Numbered from the stretch's first letter, positions 7,611 through 17,050 are shown. The stretch is DNA of 64,000 nucleotides from Bacteroidota bacterium (GCA_018267705.1 JAFDXX010000004.1:1-64000), one strand, 5' to 3'. A program made the numbers and translations. Notes: generated by a model not told the origin, from the letters alone.

Positions 7611-8474
7611 ATGAAAAAGAGTAAAATTCAATTTTTTAAATCAATATTATTTGTGGTAATTATGTTTGTTGCATTTTCTTCAAACGCACAACAAATGAAA
7701 CCAGTAAAAAATGGGTACGCCCCCGTTAATGGTATTAAAGTATATTATGAAGTATATGGCGAAGGCAAACCTATCATTTTACTACATGGAGCTTTTTATA
7801 CCATTGATTTAAATTGGAGAGAATTAATACCTGAATTAGCGAAAACCAGAAAAGTAATTGCACTTGAAATGCAGGGGCACGGGCATTCACCATTTTCAGA
7901 AAGAAAATTATCCATTACCACTTTAGCAAGTGATGTTGAAAAACTAATGGATTACCTGAAAATAGACAGTGCCGATGTTGCGGGATATAGCATGGGCGGC
8001 TCTGTAGCTTACCAATTTGCTGTAGATTATCCCAACCGATTAAGAAAATTAATCATTATATCTTCTACCTATAAATCTGATGGTTGGTTACCGGTTGTGA
8101 ATAATGCATTTGATAATTTCAAACCGGAATTTTTTGATAACACACCACTGCAAACTGCTTATGATGCTGTGGCTCCTGATAAAACAAAATGGAGAAAATT
8201 TTTAAAACAGATGTTTGAGTTTGCAAAAGAATCATTTAACATGGGTGATTCCAATATTGCAAAAATAAAAGCACCCGTATTAATTATATCCGGTGACAAT
8301 GATGGACTAGATAAAATTGAGTTGATGAAAACATATAAATTGTTGGGCGGAGGTGTTTCCGATCTGCAACCTATGCCAAAATCGCATATAGCAATGGTGC
8401 CTTCACAAGGGCATGTTAGTTTAATGATGCAAACGCAAACTTTATTTAATTACATGACTGATTTTTTAAAATAA
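7611..8474 (+). CDS. Secreted alpha/beta hydrolase
   Basis: The protein has 287 residues with an N-terminal signal peptide (hydrophobic stretch 9-25, ending SSNAQQ). The alpha/beta hydrolase parts are all visible: oxyanion motif LLHGAF near 57-62, nucleophile elbow GYSMGG with Ser127, acid Asp229 in SGDND, and His268 in SQGHVSL. Lid-region helices lie between them. It is likely an esterase-like enzyme in the periplasm; the substrate is unknown. It starts 3 bp after the SRPBCC stop, so it belongs to the arsR copy 2 operon. Copy 1 has no hydrolase. Confidence 0.87.
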   Translation: MKKSKIQFFKSILFVVIMFVAFSSNAQQMKPVKNGYAPVNGIKVYYEVYGEGKPIILLHGAFYTIDLNWRELIPELAKTRKVIALEMQGHGHSPFSERKLSITTLASDVEKLMDYLKIDSADVAGYSMGGSVAYQFAVDYPNRLRKLIIISSTYKSDGWLPVVNNAFDNFKPEFFDNTPLQTAYDAVAPDKTKWRKFLKQMFEFAKESFNMGDSNIAKIKAPVLIISGDNDGLDKIELMKTYKLLGGGVSDLQPMPKSHIAMVPSQGHVSLMMQTQTLFNYMTDFLK

Positions 8475-8501
8475 AAATTTCGTATCTATAAAAAACGAAT
8501 A

Positions 8502-8635
8502 TTAACAATAAGGTATTGGTGCAATAGTATCAAACATCTTCAATTGAAATAATTTCTAAATTTGAAATATCAGTTTCAGTTCAACTTGGGCAATATAAAT
8601 CTCCCCCAACTGCCAAGTAGAAATTGTTAGCTGCT
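8502..8635 (+). repeat. attC-like imperfect palindrome D (degenerate)
   Basis: TTAACAATAAGGTATTGG at the left end pairs loosely with the right end, which finishes AATTGTTAGCTG (GTTAGC at 8626-8631). The interior keeps the family order, with CTTCAATTG near 8539 and TTTCAGTTCAACTT near 8575. It starts about 27 bp after the hydrolase stop and ends about 30 bp before the next start. Arm complementarity is weaker than in copy B, so assignment rests on position and shared motifs together. Confidence 0.5.
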
Positions 8636-8664
8636 ACTTTATTTAAACGAACCATCAATTAAAA

Positions 8665-9186
8665 ATGGGAAAAATATTATGCACTTGCGGACAAATTATA
8701 TTTGATCAAAGCGACTTCATAAAAAACAAAGCTCATGTAATTTCTAATCAAGATTATATGGATTTTTTTGAAGAAGCTGAAAACAAAAATTTTAGAGAAA
8801 TAACCGGTAAAGCAGCAAAATACTTTACTGAAATATTTCAATGTAATAATTGTAACAGATTAATAATTTTTAGACCTGATAAAGATCAAGCTATATTTTT
8901 TATACCCGAGAACAAGGAAAACAGTAACGATATTTTAAGTTCATATTTAGGAGAAAAATGGTTAGGCACTATGTCGGGAAATTTTACTGATGGACAAGGT
9001 GAAATTTTTTGGGAAACTAATTTAGAAAGTGGGTTTCTGCAAAACCTTACTTTAGTTGAATTACAAGAGATATACAACAAGAAATTTACAGAATTTTATA
9101 AATTGAAAATATTAAGACATTCATTTTTAAGAATTGATAATAAGATTAAACATGAATTTGATAGCAAACAAAAAAGCAGCTATTAA
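8665..9186 (+). CDS. Small zinc-ribbon-like protein, function unknown
   Basis: The 173-residue cytosolic protein has CTC at residues 6-8 and CNNC at about 60-63, a spacing that suits a zinc ribbon made of two Cys pairs. Between and after them the chain is rich in aromatic and charged residues. No transmembrane segment or signal peptide is present. I do not recognise the family. It resembles the many uncharacterised single-gene cassette proteins of mobile arrays. It is the last + strand gene of the island and follows palindrome D. About 275 bp without a gene follow it. Confidence 0.6.
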   Translation: MGKILCTCGQIIFDQSDFIKNKAHVISNQDYMDFFEEAENKNFREITGKAAKYFTEIFQCNNCNRLIIFRPDKDQAIFFIPENKENSNDILSSYLGEKWLGTMSGNFTDGQGEIFWETNLESGFLQNLTLVELQEIYNKKFTEFYKLKILRHSFLRIDNKIKHEFDSKQKSSY

Positions 9187-9436
9187 TACGAGTTTACATC
9201 AGGCACAATGTATGCAAATTTGAAGCTCTGTATTTTTTCCAAGTATTGTAATGGTTGCTAGTTTTGTTTTCATTAACTATCAATAACAACGTGCAAAATT
9301 TATTAGATGAAAAAGAAGCACAACGAAAATAAAATAAAAAAGGAAGTGTAGGAGTTTAAGAATAATCATCATTATTACAATTAATCTTTGTTTCCGGTAT
9401 AAGTGAAGTATTCACTGTTTCAAACCACTCAAACAC

Positions 9437-9444
9437 TACATTTG
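9437..9444 (+). promoter_or_regulatory. -7 promoter box (TACATTTG)
   Basis: TACATTTG matches the Bacteroidota -7 consensus TAnnTTTG and lies 17 bp before the start of the thioredoxin-like gene, giving a leader of about 10 nt. No clear TTG box is found 19-21 nt upstream, so it is a probable rather than firm promoter. Confidence 0.45.
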
Positions 9445-9461
9445 CAATTAACAAGTGTATT

Positions 9462-9923
9462 ATGAAATTGAAACAAAAATTTATTTTTTTACTCATAGCA
9501 ATTCTTGCGATTAGCTCATTTAGTTTTTTTTTATTCATCAAACAAAAAACACAAAAACAATCTATTCAATTTATAGAGCAAGATTGGAATACTGCACTTG
9601 CAAAAGCCAAGCAAAGCAATAAACTTATTTTTTTAGATATATATGCCGAATGGTGCGGGCCATGTAAAATGCTTAAAAATCAAACATTTACTAATAAAGA
9701 AGTAGCAACATTTTTTAATAATAATTTTATTAATGTATCTATTGATGCCGAAAAAGGAATAGGTACTAAACTATCGGCAGATTTTCAAGTGTCTGCATAT
9801 CCAACATTAATTTTTACCAATGCAAATGGAGAAGTAGTTTTATATACTGTAGGTTTTATGAACGCTAAGGAGTTAATGGCTTTTGCACAAGCTGCTATTA
9901 AAAAACATCAAAAAAATAATTAA
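9462..9923 (+). CDS. Membrane-anchored thioredoxin-like protein
   Basis: This 153-residue protein has one N-terminal hydrophobic segment (about 7-26) that would anchor it to the inner membrane. The thioredoxin domain follows, with active site WCGPC at residues 64-68 and a cis-Pro motif AYPTL further on. The DsbD-C/thioredoxin_7 type of sequence around the active site suggests periplasmic thiol reduction or exchange. Its stop overlaps the start of the next gene by one base (TAATG), so the two are co-translated. This is where GAT-rich backbone codon use begins. Confidence 0.88.
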   Translation: MKLKQKFIFLLIAILAISSFSFFLFIKQKTQKQSIQFIEQDWNTALAKAKQSNKLIFLDIYAEWCGPCKMLKNQTFTNKEVATFFNNNFINVSIDAEKGIGTKLSADFQVSAYPTLIFTNANGEVVLYTVGFMNAKELMAFAQAAIKKHQKNN

Positions 9924-11080
9924 TGCAGTTTATTTTTTGGGTATTACTGGCGTTACTTTTTCATTCATATATTGGGTATGCACTGGTTATGTATATTATA
10001 GGGTTGTTTAGAAAACAACAGACAATAATTCATACAAATATTAACTGTAATAAAGTTTCAATAATTATACCTGCATATAACGAAGTATTAGTAATAGAAC
10101 AAAAAATTAAAAACCTTTTATTGCTTAACAGTAATCAATTACAAATTGAAATAATATTTATAACAGATGGTTCAACAGATAACTCAATAAATATTATAAA
10201 TAATTATCCTCAAATAAAATTACTGCATCAACCCATAAGGCAAGGCAAAGCAGTTGCAATTAACAGAGCAGTACAAAATGCAACACATTCAATTATTATT
10301 ATTACCGATGCTAATACATTAATTAATAAAGATGCATTGTTATACATGCTTCCGCATTTTAATAATAAAAATATTGGTGGTGTATCGGGTGAGAAAAGAA
10401 TTATGGCAAAAGGTGCAGTAGGTATTTCTGAAAGTTTGTATTGGCAATACGAATCATTTATGAAAAAAACAGAAAGCAGCATTCACAGTGTTATTGCGGG
10501 GGCAGGAGAGTTGTTTGCGTTTAGAAAAGAATTGTATAAACCTTTACAAGAAAATTTATTAATAGATGACTTTATGTTATCTGCATCAATACTTCAACAA
10601 GGTTATAGAATTGTTTATGAAGAAAAAGCTATTGCAACCGAGCCGCCATCTACCAGCCTTTTACAAGAGGCCAACCGTAAAGTACGTATTGGTGCAGGTG
10701 CTGCACAAGCTATGAAAATATTGGGATTCTTCCCATATAAAAATAGTGCATTAAATTTTCAATATCAAACAAGAAGAGTAATAAGGTGGATTATTGGCCC
10801 AATTGCTTTACCTGCATTATTAATATTTAATTATTTTATTTTCCATCAAACACAATCATCTTTATTTTATTATTTTTTATATATACAAATTGTTTTTTAT
10901 TGCATGGCAGCCTTAGGTTTTTTATTACAACTGTTGCGGATTAATTTAAAACTGCTAACCATACCTTTTTATTTTGTGTTTATGAATATGTGTATGTTGG
11001 CGGGTATTATTAAATATTCAGTGGTAGGGCAATCTGTAAATTGGAGAAAAGCTCAAAGGCAGGAAATAAGCCACTCATAA
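9923..11080 (+). CDS. Membrane glycosyltransferase, family 2
   Basis: This 385-residue processive-type GT2 protein has one transmembrane segment at the N-terminus (about 2-28) and two or three near the C-terminus (about 285-375). The catalytic domain carries IIPAYNE near 49-55, TDGSTD near 79-84, TDANT near 127-131 (the metal-binding DXD-like site) and an IDDF acid motif. RKVR stands where related enzymes have QXXRW. It resembles polysaccharide synthases of the BcsA/IcaA type, but the product is unknown. It is coupled to the thioredoxin gene. Confidence 0.87.
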   Translation: MQFIFWVLLALLFHSYIGYALVMYIIGLFRKQQTIIHTNINCNKVSIIIPAYNEVLVIEQKIKNLLLLNSNQLQIEIIFITDGSTDNSINIINNYPQIKLLHQPIRQGKAVAINRAVQNATHSIIIITDANTLINKDALLYMLPHFNNKNIGGVSGEKRIMAKGAVGISESLYWQYESFMKKTESSIHSVIAGAGELFAFRKELYKPLQENLLIDDFMLSASILQQGYRIVYEEKAIATEPPSTSLLQEANRKVRIGAGAAQAMKILGFFPYKNSALNFQYQTRRVIRWIIGPIALPALLIFNYFIFHQTQSSLFYYFLYIQIVFYCMAALGFLLQLLRINLKLLTIPFYFVFMNMCMLAGIIKYSVVGQSVNWRKAQRQEISHS

Positions 11081-11123
11081 AATACAATCTTGCAATTGCT
11101 GCCAATTCAATTATTTTTGTTTT

Positions 11124-11414
11124 ATGCAGATTACAAATGATATGGTTAATAATTTGGCTCATTTAAGCCGATTAAATTTTAATGAAGAACAAACACAAGC
11201 TATTAAAGCCGATTTAGAAAAAATGATTGCTTTTGTTGAACAATTAAATGAAGTAGATACTACGGGTGTACAACCTTTGCTACACATGGGAGATGCAGTT
11301 AATGTATTGCGTGAAGATGAAATTAAAGGAAGCATTACCCGCGAAGAAGCTTTATTAAATGCACCCGATACTGATGGTGTGTTTTTTAAAGTACCTAAAG
11401 TAATTAAGAAATAA
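11124..11414 (+). CDS. gatC: Asp/Glu-tRNA amidotransferase subunit C
   Basis: This 96-residue protein matches GatC throughout, with an N-terminal helix (LAHLSRLNFNEEQ), the central segment MIAFVEQLNEVDTTGVQPL, and a C-terminal FFKVPKVI. GatC holds the GatA and GatB subunits together for transamidation of misacylated Glu-tRNA(Gln) and Asp-tRNA(Asn). gatA and gatB are not in the window, which is common in this phylum. It is 43 bp after the glycosyltransferase and 39 bp before an ABC ATPase gene. Confidence 0.93.
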   Translation: MQITNDMVNNLAHLSRLNFNEEQTQAIKADLEKMIAFVEQLNEVDTTGVQPLLHMGDAVNVLREDEIKGSITREEALLNAPDTDGVFFKVPKVIKK

Positions 11415-11453
11415 TTATAGAAAATAAATAAGCATTCAATCCAATAATAAAAT

Positions 11454-12152
11454 ATGGAGTCAGTTATAAGTTTAAAAGATATTCAAAAAGCCTATATAAT
11501 GGGTAAGCAACCTATACCCGTTTTAAAAGGTATTTCATTAGATATTTATAGAAATGAATATGTTGCATTAATGGGCCCGAGCGGTAGCGGAAAAAGTACC
11601 TTAATGAATATTTTGGGCTGTTTAGATTCTCCCACAGGTGGTCAATATATTTTAAACGGGCAAGATGTAAGCAAAATGTCAGACGATGCATTGGCCGATG
11701 TTCGTAATAACGAAATTGGTTTTGTATTTCAACAATTTAATTTATTACCCAGATTAAGTGCAGCCGAAAATGTAGCACTACCTTTAATATATGCAGGCAT
11801 CAGCAAAAAAGAAAGAATAGAACGTGCTATGGAAGCTCTTAAAAAAGTAGGTTTAGCAGATAGAAGCCATCATAAAAGCAATGAATTAAGCGGTGGACAA
11901 ATTCAACGCGTAGCCATAGCAAGAGCCATTGTAAACAATCCATCACTATTATTGGCCGATGAACCAACCGGAAATTTAGATACTAAAACATCTGTTGAAG
12001 TAATGGAAATATTCAGCAAAATTCAAGAAGCAGGTAATACCGTAGTATTGGTTACACATGAAGAAGATATTGCAGCTTATGCCAAACGTGTAGTGCGTTT
12101 ACGAGACGGTTTAATAGAAACAGATAAAACAAAAGAATTAGTAACTATTTAA
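11454..12152 (+). CDS. ABC transporter ATPase of the LolD/MacB type
   Basis: The 232-residue ATPase has Walker [10 protein letters not shown] (41-49), the signature [14 protein letters not shown], and Walker [13 protein letters not shown]. The long [12 protein letters not shown] segment and the LDT after Walker B are typical of the MacB/LolD/FtsE group, which moves lipoproteins or peptides out of the inner membrane. No permease gene is adjacent, so its partner must be elsewhere. The exact substrate cannot be told. Confidence 0.9.
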   Translation: MESVISLKDIQKAYIMGKQPIPVLKGISLDIYRNEYVALMGPSGSGKSTLMNILGCLDSPTGGQYILNGQDVSKMSDDALADVRNNEIGFVFQQFNLLPRLSAAENVALPLIYAGISKKERIERAMEALKKVGLADRSHHKSNELSGGQIQRVAIARAIVNNPSLLLADEPTGNLDTKTSVEVMEIFSKIQEAGNTVVLVTHEEDIAAYAKRVVRLRDGLIETDKTKELVTI

Positions 12153-12311
12153 TATAGCAACCTGTTTTTTATACAGCAAAATATAACTGCGTTGTACGTT
12201 TGTGCTTTCTTTTTTTATTCGGTTTAGTTATTAAAAATTGTAAAATATTAGTTGAATAAAAACTATCTTACAATCTCCAATTTCTATTTTTAAACTTCTC
12301 ACTTAAAAAAT

Positions 12312-12872
12312 ATGTCGTTTAAAATTTATACCAAAACAGGCGATGCAGGTAAAACCGGTTTAATTGGCGGAACCAGAGTTTCTAAAAGCAATATACGTAT
12401 TGAAGCATACGGAACAGTAGATGAATTAAATTCTTTTATAGGTGTAGTAAGCGATACTATTTCAGATAAACAAAGTAAAGAAACACTTAAAGAAATTCAA
12501 GACAGATTATTTACCATTGGTTCTTCTTTAGCCTGCGACCCCGATAAAGAAATTAAACTTAAAACTCCCGATTTAAATGAAACAGATATTAGTTTTTTAG
12601 AACATCAAATAGATGCAATGAATGAAGTATTGCCCACAATGAAAAACTTTATTTTGCCCGGTGGGCATGTTGCGGTATCAACCACACATGTAGCACGTTG
12701 TGTTTGCCGAAGAGCAGAACGTATTTGTGTAAATATGCAAGAGCATACAATGGAAATAGAACCTTTAATTATTAAATATTTAAACCGCTTAAGCGATTAT
12801 TTATTTGTATTGGCAAGATATATTGCCCATCAATTAAATGTTACCGAAATTGCTTGGAAAGCAAGAGTATAA
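12312..12872 (+). CDS. PduO-type cob(I)alamin adenosyltransferase
   Basis: The 186-residue protein has the PduO/MMAB N-terminal signature KTGDAGKTGLIGG, followed by YGTVDELNSFIG (about 32-43). The C-terminal helix bundle carries CRRAER and YLNRLSDYLFVLAR. It transfers the adenosyl group of ATP to cob(I)alamin to make adenosylcobalamin. It may serve methylmalonyl-CoA mutase or another B12 enzyme encoded elsewhere. A gene-free gap of about 160 bp precedes it with no clear element. Confidence 0.92.
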   Translation: MSFKIYTKTGDAGKTGLIGGTRVSKSNIRIEAYGTVDELNSFIGVVSDTISDKQSKETLKEIQDRLFTIGSSLACDPDKEIKLKTPDLNETDISFLEHQIDAMNEVLPTMKNFILPGGHVAVSTTHVARCVCRRAERICVNMQEHTMEIEPLIIKYLNRLSDYLFVLARYIAHQLNVTEIAWKARV

Positions 12873-12885
12873 ATTAATTGAGAAA

Positions 12886-13527
12886 TTAACCATTTAAAAA
12901 CGGATTATTTCTTTTTTCATATCCAATAGTTGTGCTTTTACCGTGCCCATTGTAAACTTTTGTTTCATCAGGTAAAACAAATAATTTTTCTTTAATACTT
13001 TTTATTAAAGTATCATAATCGCCAAAAGGTAAATCTGTTCTGCCAATACTTTCGTAAAACAAAACATCTCCGCCAATAATAAAATTTTGTTGAGCATTAT
13101 AAAAGCAAATACTTCCCGGGCTATGGCCTGGCGTTAATAAAATTTTTAGTTCATCATCATCTAAAAAAACACTATCACCTTCTTTTAAAAAATGCAGTGG
13201 TGCCGAATAATTGGTAAAAGGCATACCCCATTGAATTCCGCTTTCGGGTGCCAATGCTAACATTTTTTCTTCGTTTTGATGAATATGTAGTTCTAATCCA
13301 TATTGCTTATAAACCCAATTATTTCCAAATACATGATCTAAGTGGCAATGCGTATTGAGCAGCATTGTAGGCTTTAAATTTCTTTCAATAAAAAAGTTTT
13401 TTAACTTTTCTTCCTCAGCAGTAAAATAGCAACCGGGGTCTATTATAAACGCATTTCCTTTTTCATTATATAATACATAAGTGTTTTCTTGAACAGGATT
13501 AAACGTAAATAGAGCAACCTTTATCAT
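12886..13527 (-). CDS. Metallo-beta-lactamase-fold hydrolase (glyoxalase II-like)
   Basis: This 213-residue protein has the metal-binding motif THCHLDH near residues 59-65. TPGHSPGS, GGDVLF and NGHG follow in the order expected for a two-metal MBL hydrolase. Length and sequence fit the hydroxyacylglutathione-hydrolase-like group, which in Bacteroidota often acts on other thioesters or has no known substrate. It is convergent with the adenosyltransferase, with 13 bp between the stops. Confidence 0.87.
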   Translation of the reverse strand: MIKVALFTFNPVQENTYVLYNEKGNAFIIDPGCYFTAEEEKLKNFFIERNLKPTMLLNTHCHLDHVFGNNWVYKQYGLELHIHQNEEKMLALAPESGIQWGMPFTNYSAPLHFLKEGDSVFLDDDELKILLTPGHSPGSICFYNAQQNFIIGGDVLFYESIGRTDLPFGDYDTLIKSIKEKLFVLPDETKVYNGHGKSTTIGYEKRNNPFLNG

Positions 13528-13655
13528 AATACAATGTTTCTTTTACAAAACTAATTACCTATTTTTAACAAGAATAATATGAACAACATGCAGCTTACTT
13601 GTATCTTCAATTTTTATTTAAAAAAGTTGTTATTTTAAACAGCAAGGATATGCAA

Positions 13656-16600
13656 ATGAAACGATTCATTTATAAAATATTTTTTGTACTTGTATTAGTA
13701 TTGCCTTTTGCTTTGCATGCACAGGTAAATACTGTTGAATACGGAAAAAACAGAATACAGTTTAAAAAATTTAAATGGAAGTTTTATCAATCTCCCAATT
13801 TTAATACCTATACTTCTCAAAACGGAACCGAGTTAGGAAAATTTGCATCACAAGTGGCAGAAGAAGAATTGCCGCAGTTAGAAAAATTTATTGAATATTC
13901 TTTACAACGCCGTACCAATATTATTGTTTATAATAGTTATGATGAATACAAACAAAGCAATATAGGTTTAGGAATAGATTGGCAAAATGCAGGCGGTTTA
14001 ACCAAATTAGTAAACAACAAATTGATAATTTATTTTGATGGAAACCACAACAACCTACGCCGCCAAATACGCGAAGGTATTGCACGTGTATTAGTTGAAA
14101 ATTTATTATTTGGAGATGATATTGGCGAAGTAGCCAGCAATGCAGCATTACTTGATTTACCCAAATGGCTAACCGATGGCTATATAGAATATGCTGCAGA
14201 AAATTGGAGCACCACTAAAGATGATGAATTAAAAAGTGCGATGCTTAGCGGAGATTATAATTCATTCTATCAGTTTGCATTTGTAAAACCAACCTTAGCC
14301 GGCCATGCGTTTTGGCATTATATAGCCGAGAAATATAAAAAAGAAAATGTTACTTATTTTTTATACTTAGCACGTATTTATAAAAATTTAAATAATGCAT
14401 CTTTAAAAATTACCAAGAAAAAATTTAAAGAAGTATTAGAAGAATTTATGCAGTATGAACAAACAACATACTATGCAGATATTCGCCAACGCCGTAATGC
14501 ACCCAAAGGCGTTTTAAGTGTAAGTGAAGATGTAAGCAAAAATGATTATTTCCGTTTTCAAGCAAATCCAAACCCACGCAACAATAATTATGCAGTTGTT
14601 GAATTTAAAAAAGGAGTGTATAAAGTTAAATACGTTGAAAATTTTTGGAACACAAAAATATTATTAAATAAAGGTGTAAAAACCAATCAGGGAGATATTA
14701 ACCCCAATTACCCCATACTGGCTTGGGATGTAAAAGGAACAAGACTTTTAGTAATTTATTGGGAAGGAGGCAAAACAAAAATGTTTATATACGATGTAAT
14801 TGCACAGTATAAACGCTTTAAACAAGAAATAGATGGATTTGAACAAATTTTAGATGCATCATTTATGTTAGATGCCAATACATTGGTTTTAAGTGCCGTA
14901 AAAAATGGGCATCCCGATTTATTTATTTATAAAATTGAAGAACAAAAAACAACACAACTTACCAATGATGTGTATGCAGATTTAAACCCAACTTTTGTAT
15001 CATTTCCAAATAGAACCGGAATCATCTTTTCTTCAAATCGGCCAAGCCCCAACGCCCCTTCAAGTGATACTACTTTACCAAGCAAAAACAGATTTAATAT
15101 TTATTTTATAGATTTATTAAATAATACAAAAACTAAACAAATTACACAGCTTACCAATCTTAAATTTGGTAATGCATCTTATCCTATGCAATACAATACC
15201 AATCACTTTACCTATATTTCAGATGAAAATGGTATTGGTAATCGCTGGGCAGGTTTTTTCTCAACACAACGAACAGGTTTAGACACATTATATTATATAG
15301 GAGAAGAGTTGTTACGCAATCCATCTCCTAAAGAATTAGATTCTACCTTAACTGCATGGCGTAAACAAGAAGCAGATAGTATTAGTTATTTTCAAGTGTA
15401 TAAAGATTCTACTTATACATTTCCTATTACCAATTATCAAAGTTCAATATTAGAAACAAGAATTGCAGGGAATAATGGACAAGTGAGCGAAACACGCCGC
15501 GAAGGAGATTATAAATATTTATATAAATTAAAAGTAAATGAAGAAGCATTAGCAAAACGTAATGTAAATGCAAGGCCTACTGCATATATGAAAATGTTAA
15601 TTAACGATAAAAAAATTGCAGAAGGAAAAGCAACCAACTATCAAACATCAACACAACCAACAGATACTTCTTCAACCAAAAAAAATAAAAAAATTTTTCA
15701 AACAGAATTTGATAACGAAAAGCCCGACACAGTTTACAATACAACTACTTCAACAAACAATCAAGCAAACAATACATCCAATAAAAAAACATGGCTTCAA
15801 AATTCAAAACTGTTTAATTACAGAATGAAGTATAGTGCCGATTATATTTTAAGTGGATTAACCAACAATGTTTTAGTAAATCGCTATCAACAATATGGTG
15901 GAGGCCAAGGCCCAATTCAATTAAATGGAAGTGATTTAAATTGGAGTTTTAGAGCGGGTGTAGCAGATTTATTTGAAGATATAAAATTTGTAGGAGGGTA
16001 TAGATTTGGTACCGATATAAAAGATAAAGATGTTTTCTTTTCATTTAAAAATTTAAGAAGAAGGTTTGATTGGCAATTAACATATTATAGAAGTAATGTA
16101 TCTAATTTTTTTAATACAGGTGGTTATGATAATATGTTGTACACTAATTTATATCAAGGAACTGTTTCTTATCCGTTTGATGAAACTAAACGGTTAAGTT
16201 TAATTGTTGGATATAGAACAGATAGAGGCGTTATAAAATCTGTAGATCTATCATCATTAACCGATTCAAGTATATTAAACAACAGTTATATGGTAGGTAG
16301 ATTAGAATATGTATATGATAATACATTAAACCCTACACAAAATATATGGAATGGATTACGCTGGAAAGTGTATTTAGATTTTAGCCGCCCAACAGGTGCA
16401 GGAAATAACAATACTTATAATTTAGGATTTGATGCAAGAAATTATTTAAAAATTTATCGCAATTTTATTTGGGCAACCAGAGCCGCCGCAGATTTTAGCT
16501 GGGGTACACAAAAAATAATTTATTACTTAGGTGGTGTAGATGGTTGGATTGGTCCACGTTTTAATAATAACAATCCACCCGCACCCGATCAAACATACGC

Positions 16601-17015
16601 CTTTCAATCATTAGCAATTAATATGCGAGGTTATTCGCAAAATGTTGCTAACGGAAATAATGCATTTGTAATTAATAGTGAATTACGCTTTCCGGTATTT
16701 ACCACTTTATTAAACAAGCCTATTAATAATGCATTTATAAGAAATTTTCAAGTAGTGCAATTTATAGATTTAGGCACCGCATGGAATGGAAAATATAATG
16801 GAATACATCGCCCCAGCGAAGTATATTCTTTACCCAATAATCCGGTTGTAGTACGTATTGATGCCGGTGGTTTAGGGCCTTTTGCCGGTGGTTATGGTTT
16901 TGGTGTAAGAAGTACTTTATTAGGATATTTTATGCGTGCAGACTTAGCATGGCCAATGAAAGGAATATTTAAAGGTTCTCCTCAATTTTATTTTGCTTTA
17001 GGATTTGATTTTTAA
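13656..17015 (+). CDS. Large TolB-like/outer-membrane beta-barrel protein with degenerate peptidase-MA-like segment
   Basis: I choose the ATG at 13656, which gives a signal peptide ending ALHAQ and has AAGGA 7 nt before it; 13650 and 13599 are in-frame alternatives. The protein is about 1119 residues. The N-terminal part resembles gluzincin 'MA' proteins: WLTDGYIEYAAE is present at about 171-182, but the expected HEXXH is replaced by REGIA (about 140-144), so it is probably not a protease. PD40/TolB-like beta-propeller repeats follow (QLTNDVYADLNPTF, GIIFSSNRPS). The last about 350 residues read as an outer-membrane barrel ending in Phe (ALGFDF). Function unknown; likely envelope biogenesis. 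Confidence 0.75.
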   Translation: MKRFIYKIFFVLVLVLPFALHAQVNTVEYGKNRIQFKKFKWKFYQSPNFNTYTSQNGTELGKFASQVAEEELPQLEKFIEYSLQRRTNIIVYNSYDEYKQSNIGLGIDWQNAGGLTKLVNNKLIIYFDGNHNNLRRQIREGIARVLVENLLFGDDIGEVASNAALLDLPKWLTDGYIEYAAENWSTTKDDELKSAMLSGDYNSFYQFAFVKPTLAGHAFWHYIAEKYKKENVTYFLYLARIYKNLNNASLKITKKKFKEVLEEFMQYEQTTYYADIRQRRNAPKGVLSVSEDVSKNDYFRFQANPNPRNNNYAVVEFKKGVYKVKYVENFWNTKILLNKGVKTNQGDINPNYPILAWDVKGTRLLVIYWEGGKTKMFIYDVIAQYKRFKQEIDGFEQILDASFMLDANTLVLSAVKNGHPDLFIYKIEEQKTTQLTNDVYADLNPTFVSFPNRTGIIFSSNRPSPNAPSSDTTLPSKNRFNIYFIDLLNNTKTKQITQLTNLKFGNASYPMQYNTNHFTYISDENGIGNRWAGFFSTQRTGLDTLYYIGEELLRNPSPKELDSTLTAWRKQEADSISYFQVYKDSTYTFPITNYQSSILETRIAGNNGQVSETRREGDYKYLYKLKVNEEALAKRNVNARPTAYMKMLINDKKIAEGKATNYQTSTQPTDTSSTKKNKKIFQTEFDNEKPDTVYNTTTSTNNQANNTSNKKTWLQNSKLFNYRMKYSADYILSGLTNNVLVNRYQQYGGGQGPIQLNGSDLNWSFRAGVADLFEDIKFVGGYRFGTDIKDKDVFFSFKNLRRRFDWQLTYYRSNVSNFFNTGGYDNMLYTNLYQGTVSYPFDETKRLSLIVGYRTDRGVIKSVDLSSLTDSSILNNSYMVGRLEYVYDNTLNPTQNIWNGLRWKVYLDFSRPTGAGNNNTYNLGFDARNYLKIYRNFIWATRAAADFSWGTQKIIYYLGGVDGWIGPRFNNNNPPAPDQTYAFQSLAINMRGYSQNVANGNNAFVINSELRFPVFTTLLNKPINNAFIRNFQVVQFIDLGTAWNGKYNGIHRPSEVYSLPNNPVVVRIDAGGLGPFAGGYGFGVRSTLLGYFMRADLAWPMKGIFKGSPQFYFALGFDF

Positions 17016-17050
17016 AAAGCATTTGAACTGTGAAATGAGTTAAACTGGTT

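Noticed and set aside
1..9200. Insertion sequence, prophage or integrative element genes
   Set aside because: No transposase, integrase, relaxase or phage gene is visible; the island is explained better by cassette-like repeats.
15616..15828. 70-codon frame inside the large barrel gene
   Set aside because: Arises from the repetitive Asn/Lys/Thr-rich linker read in another frame.
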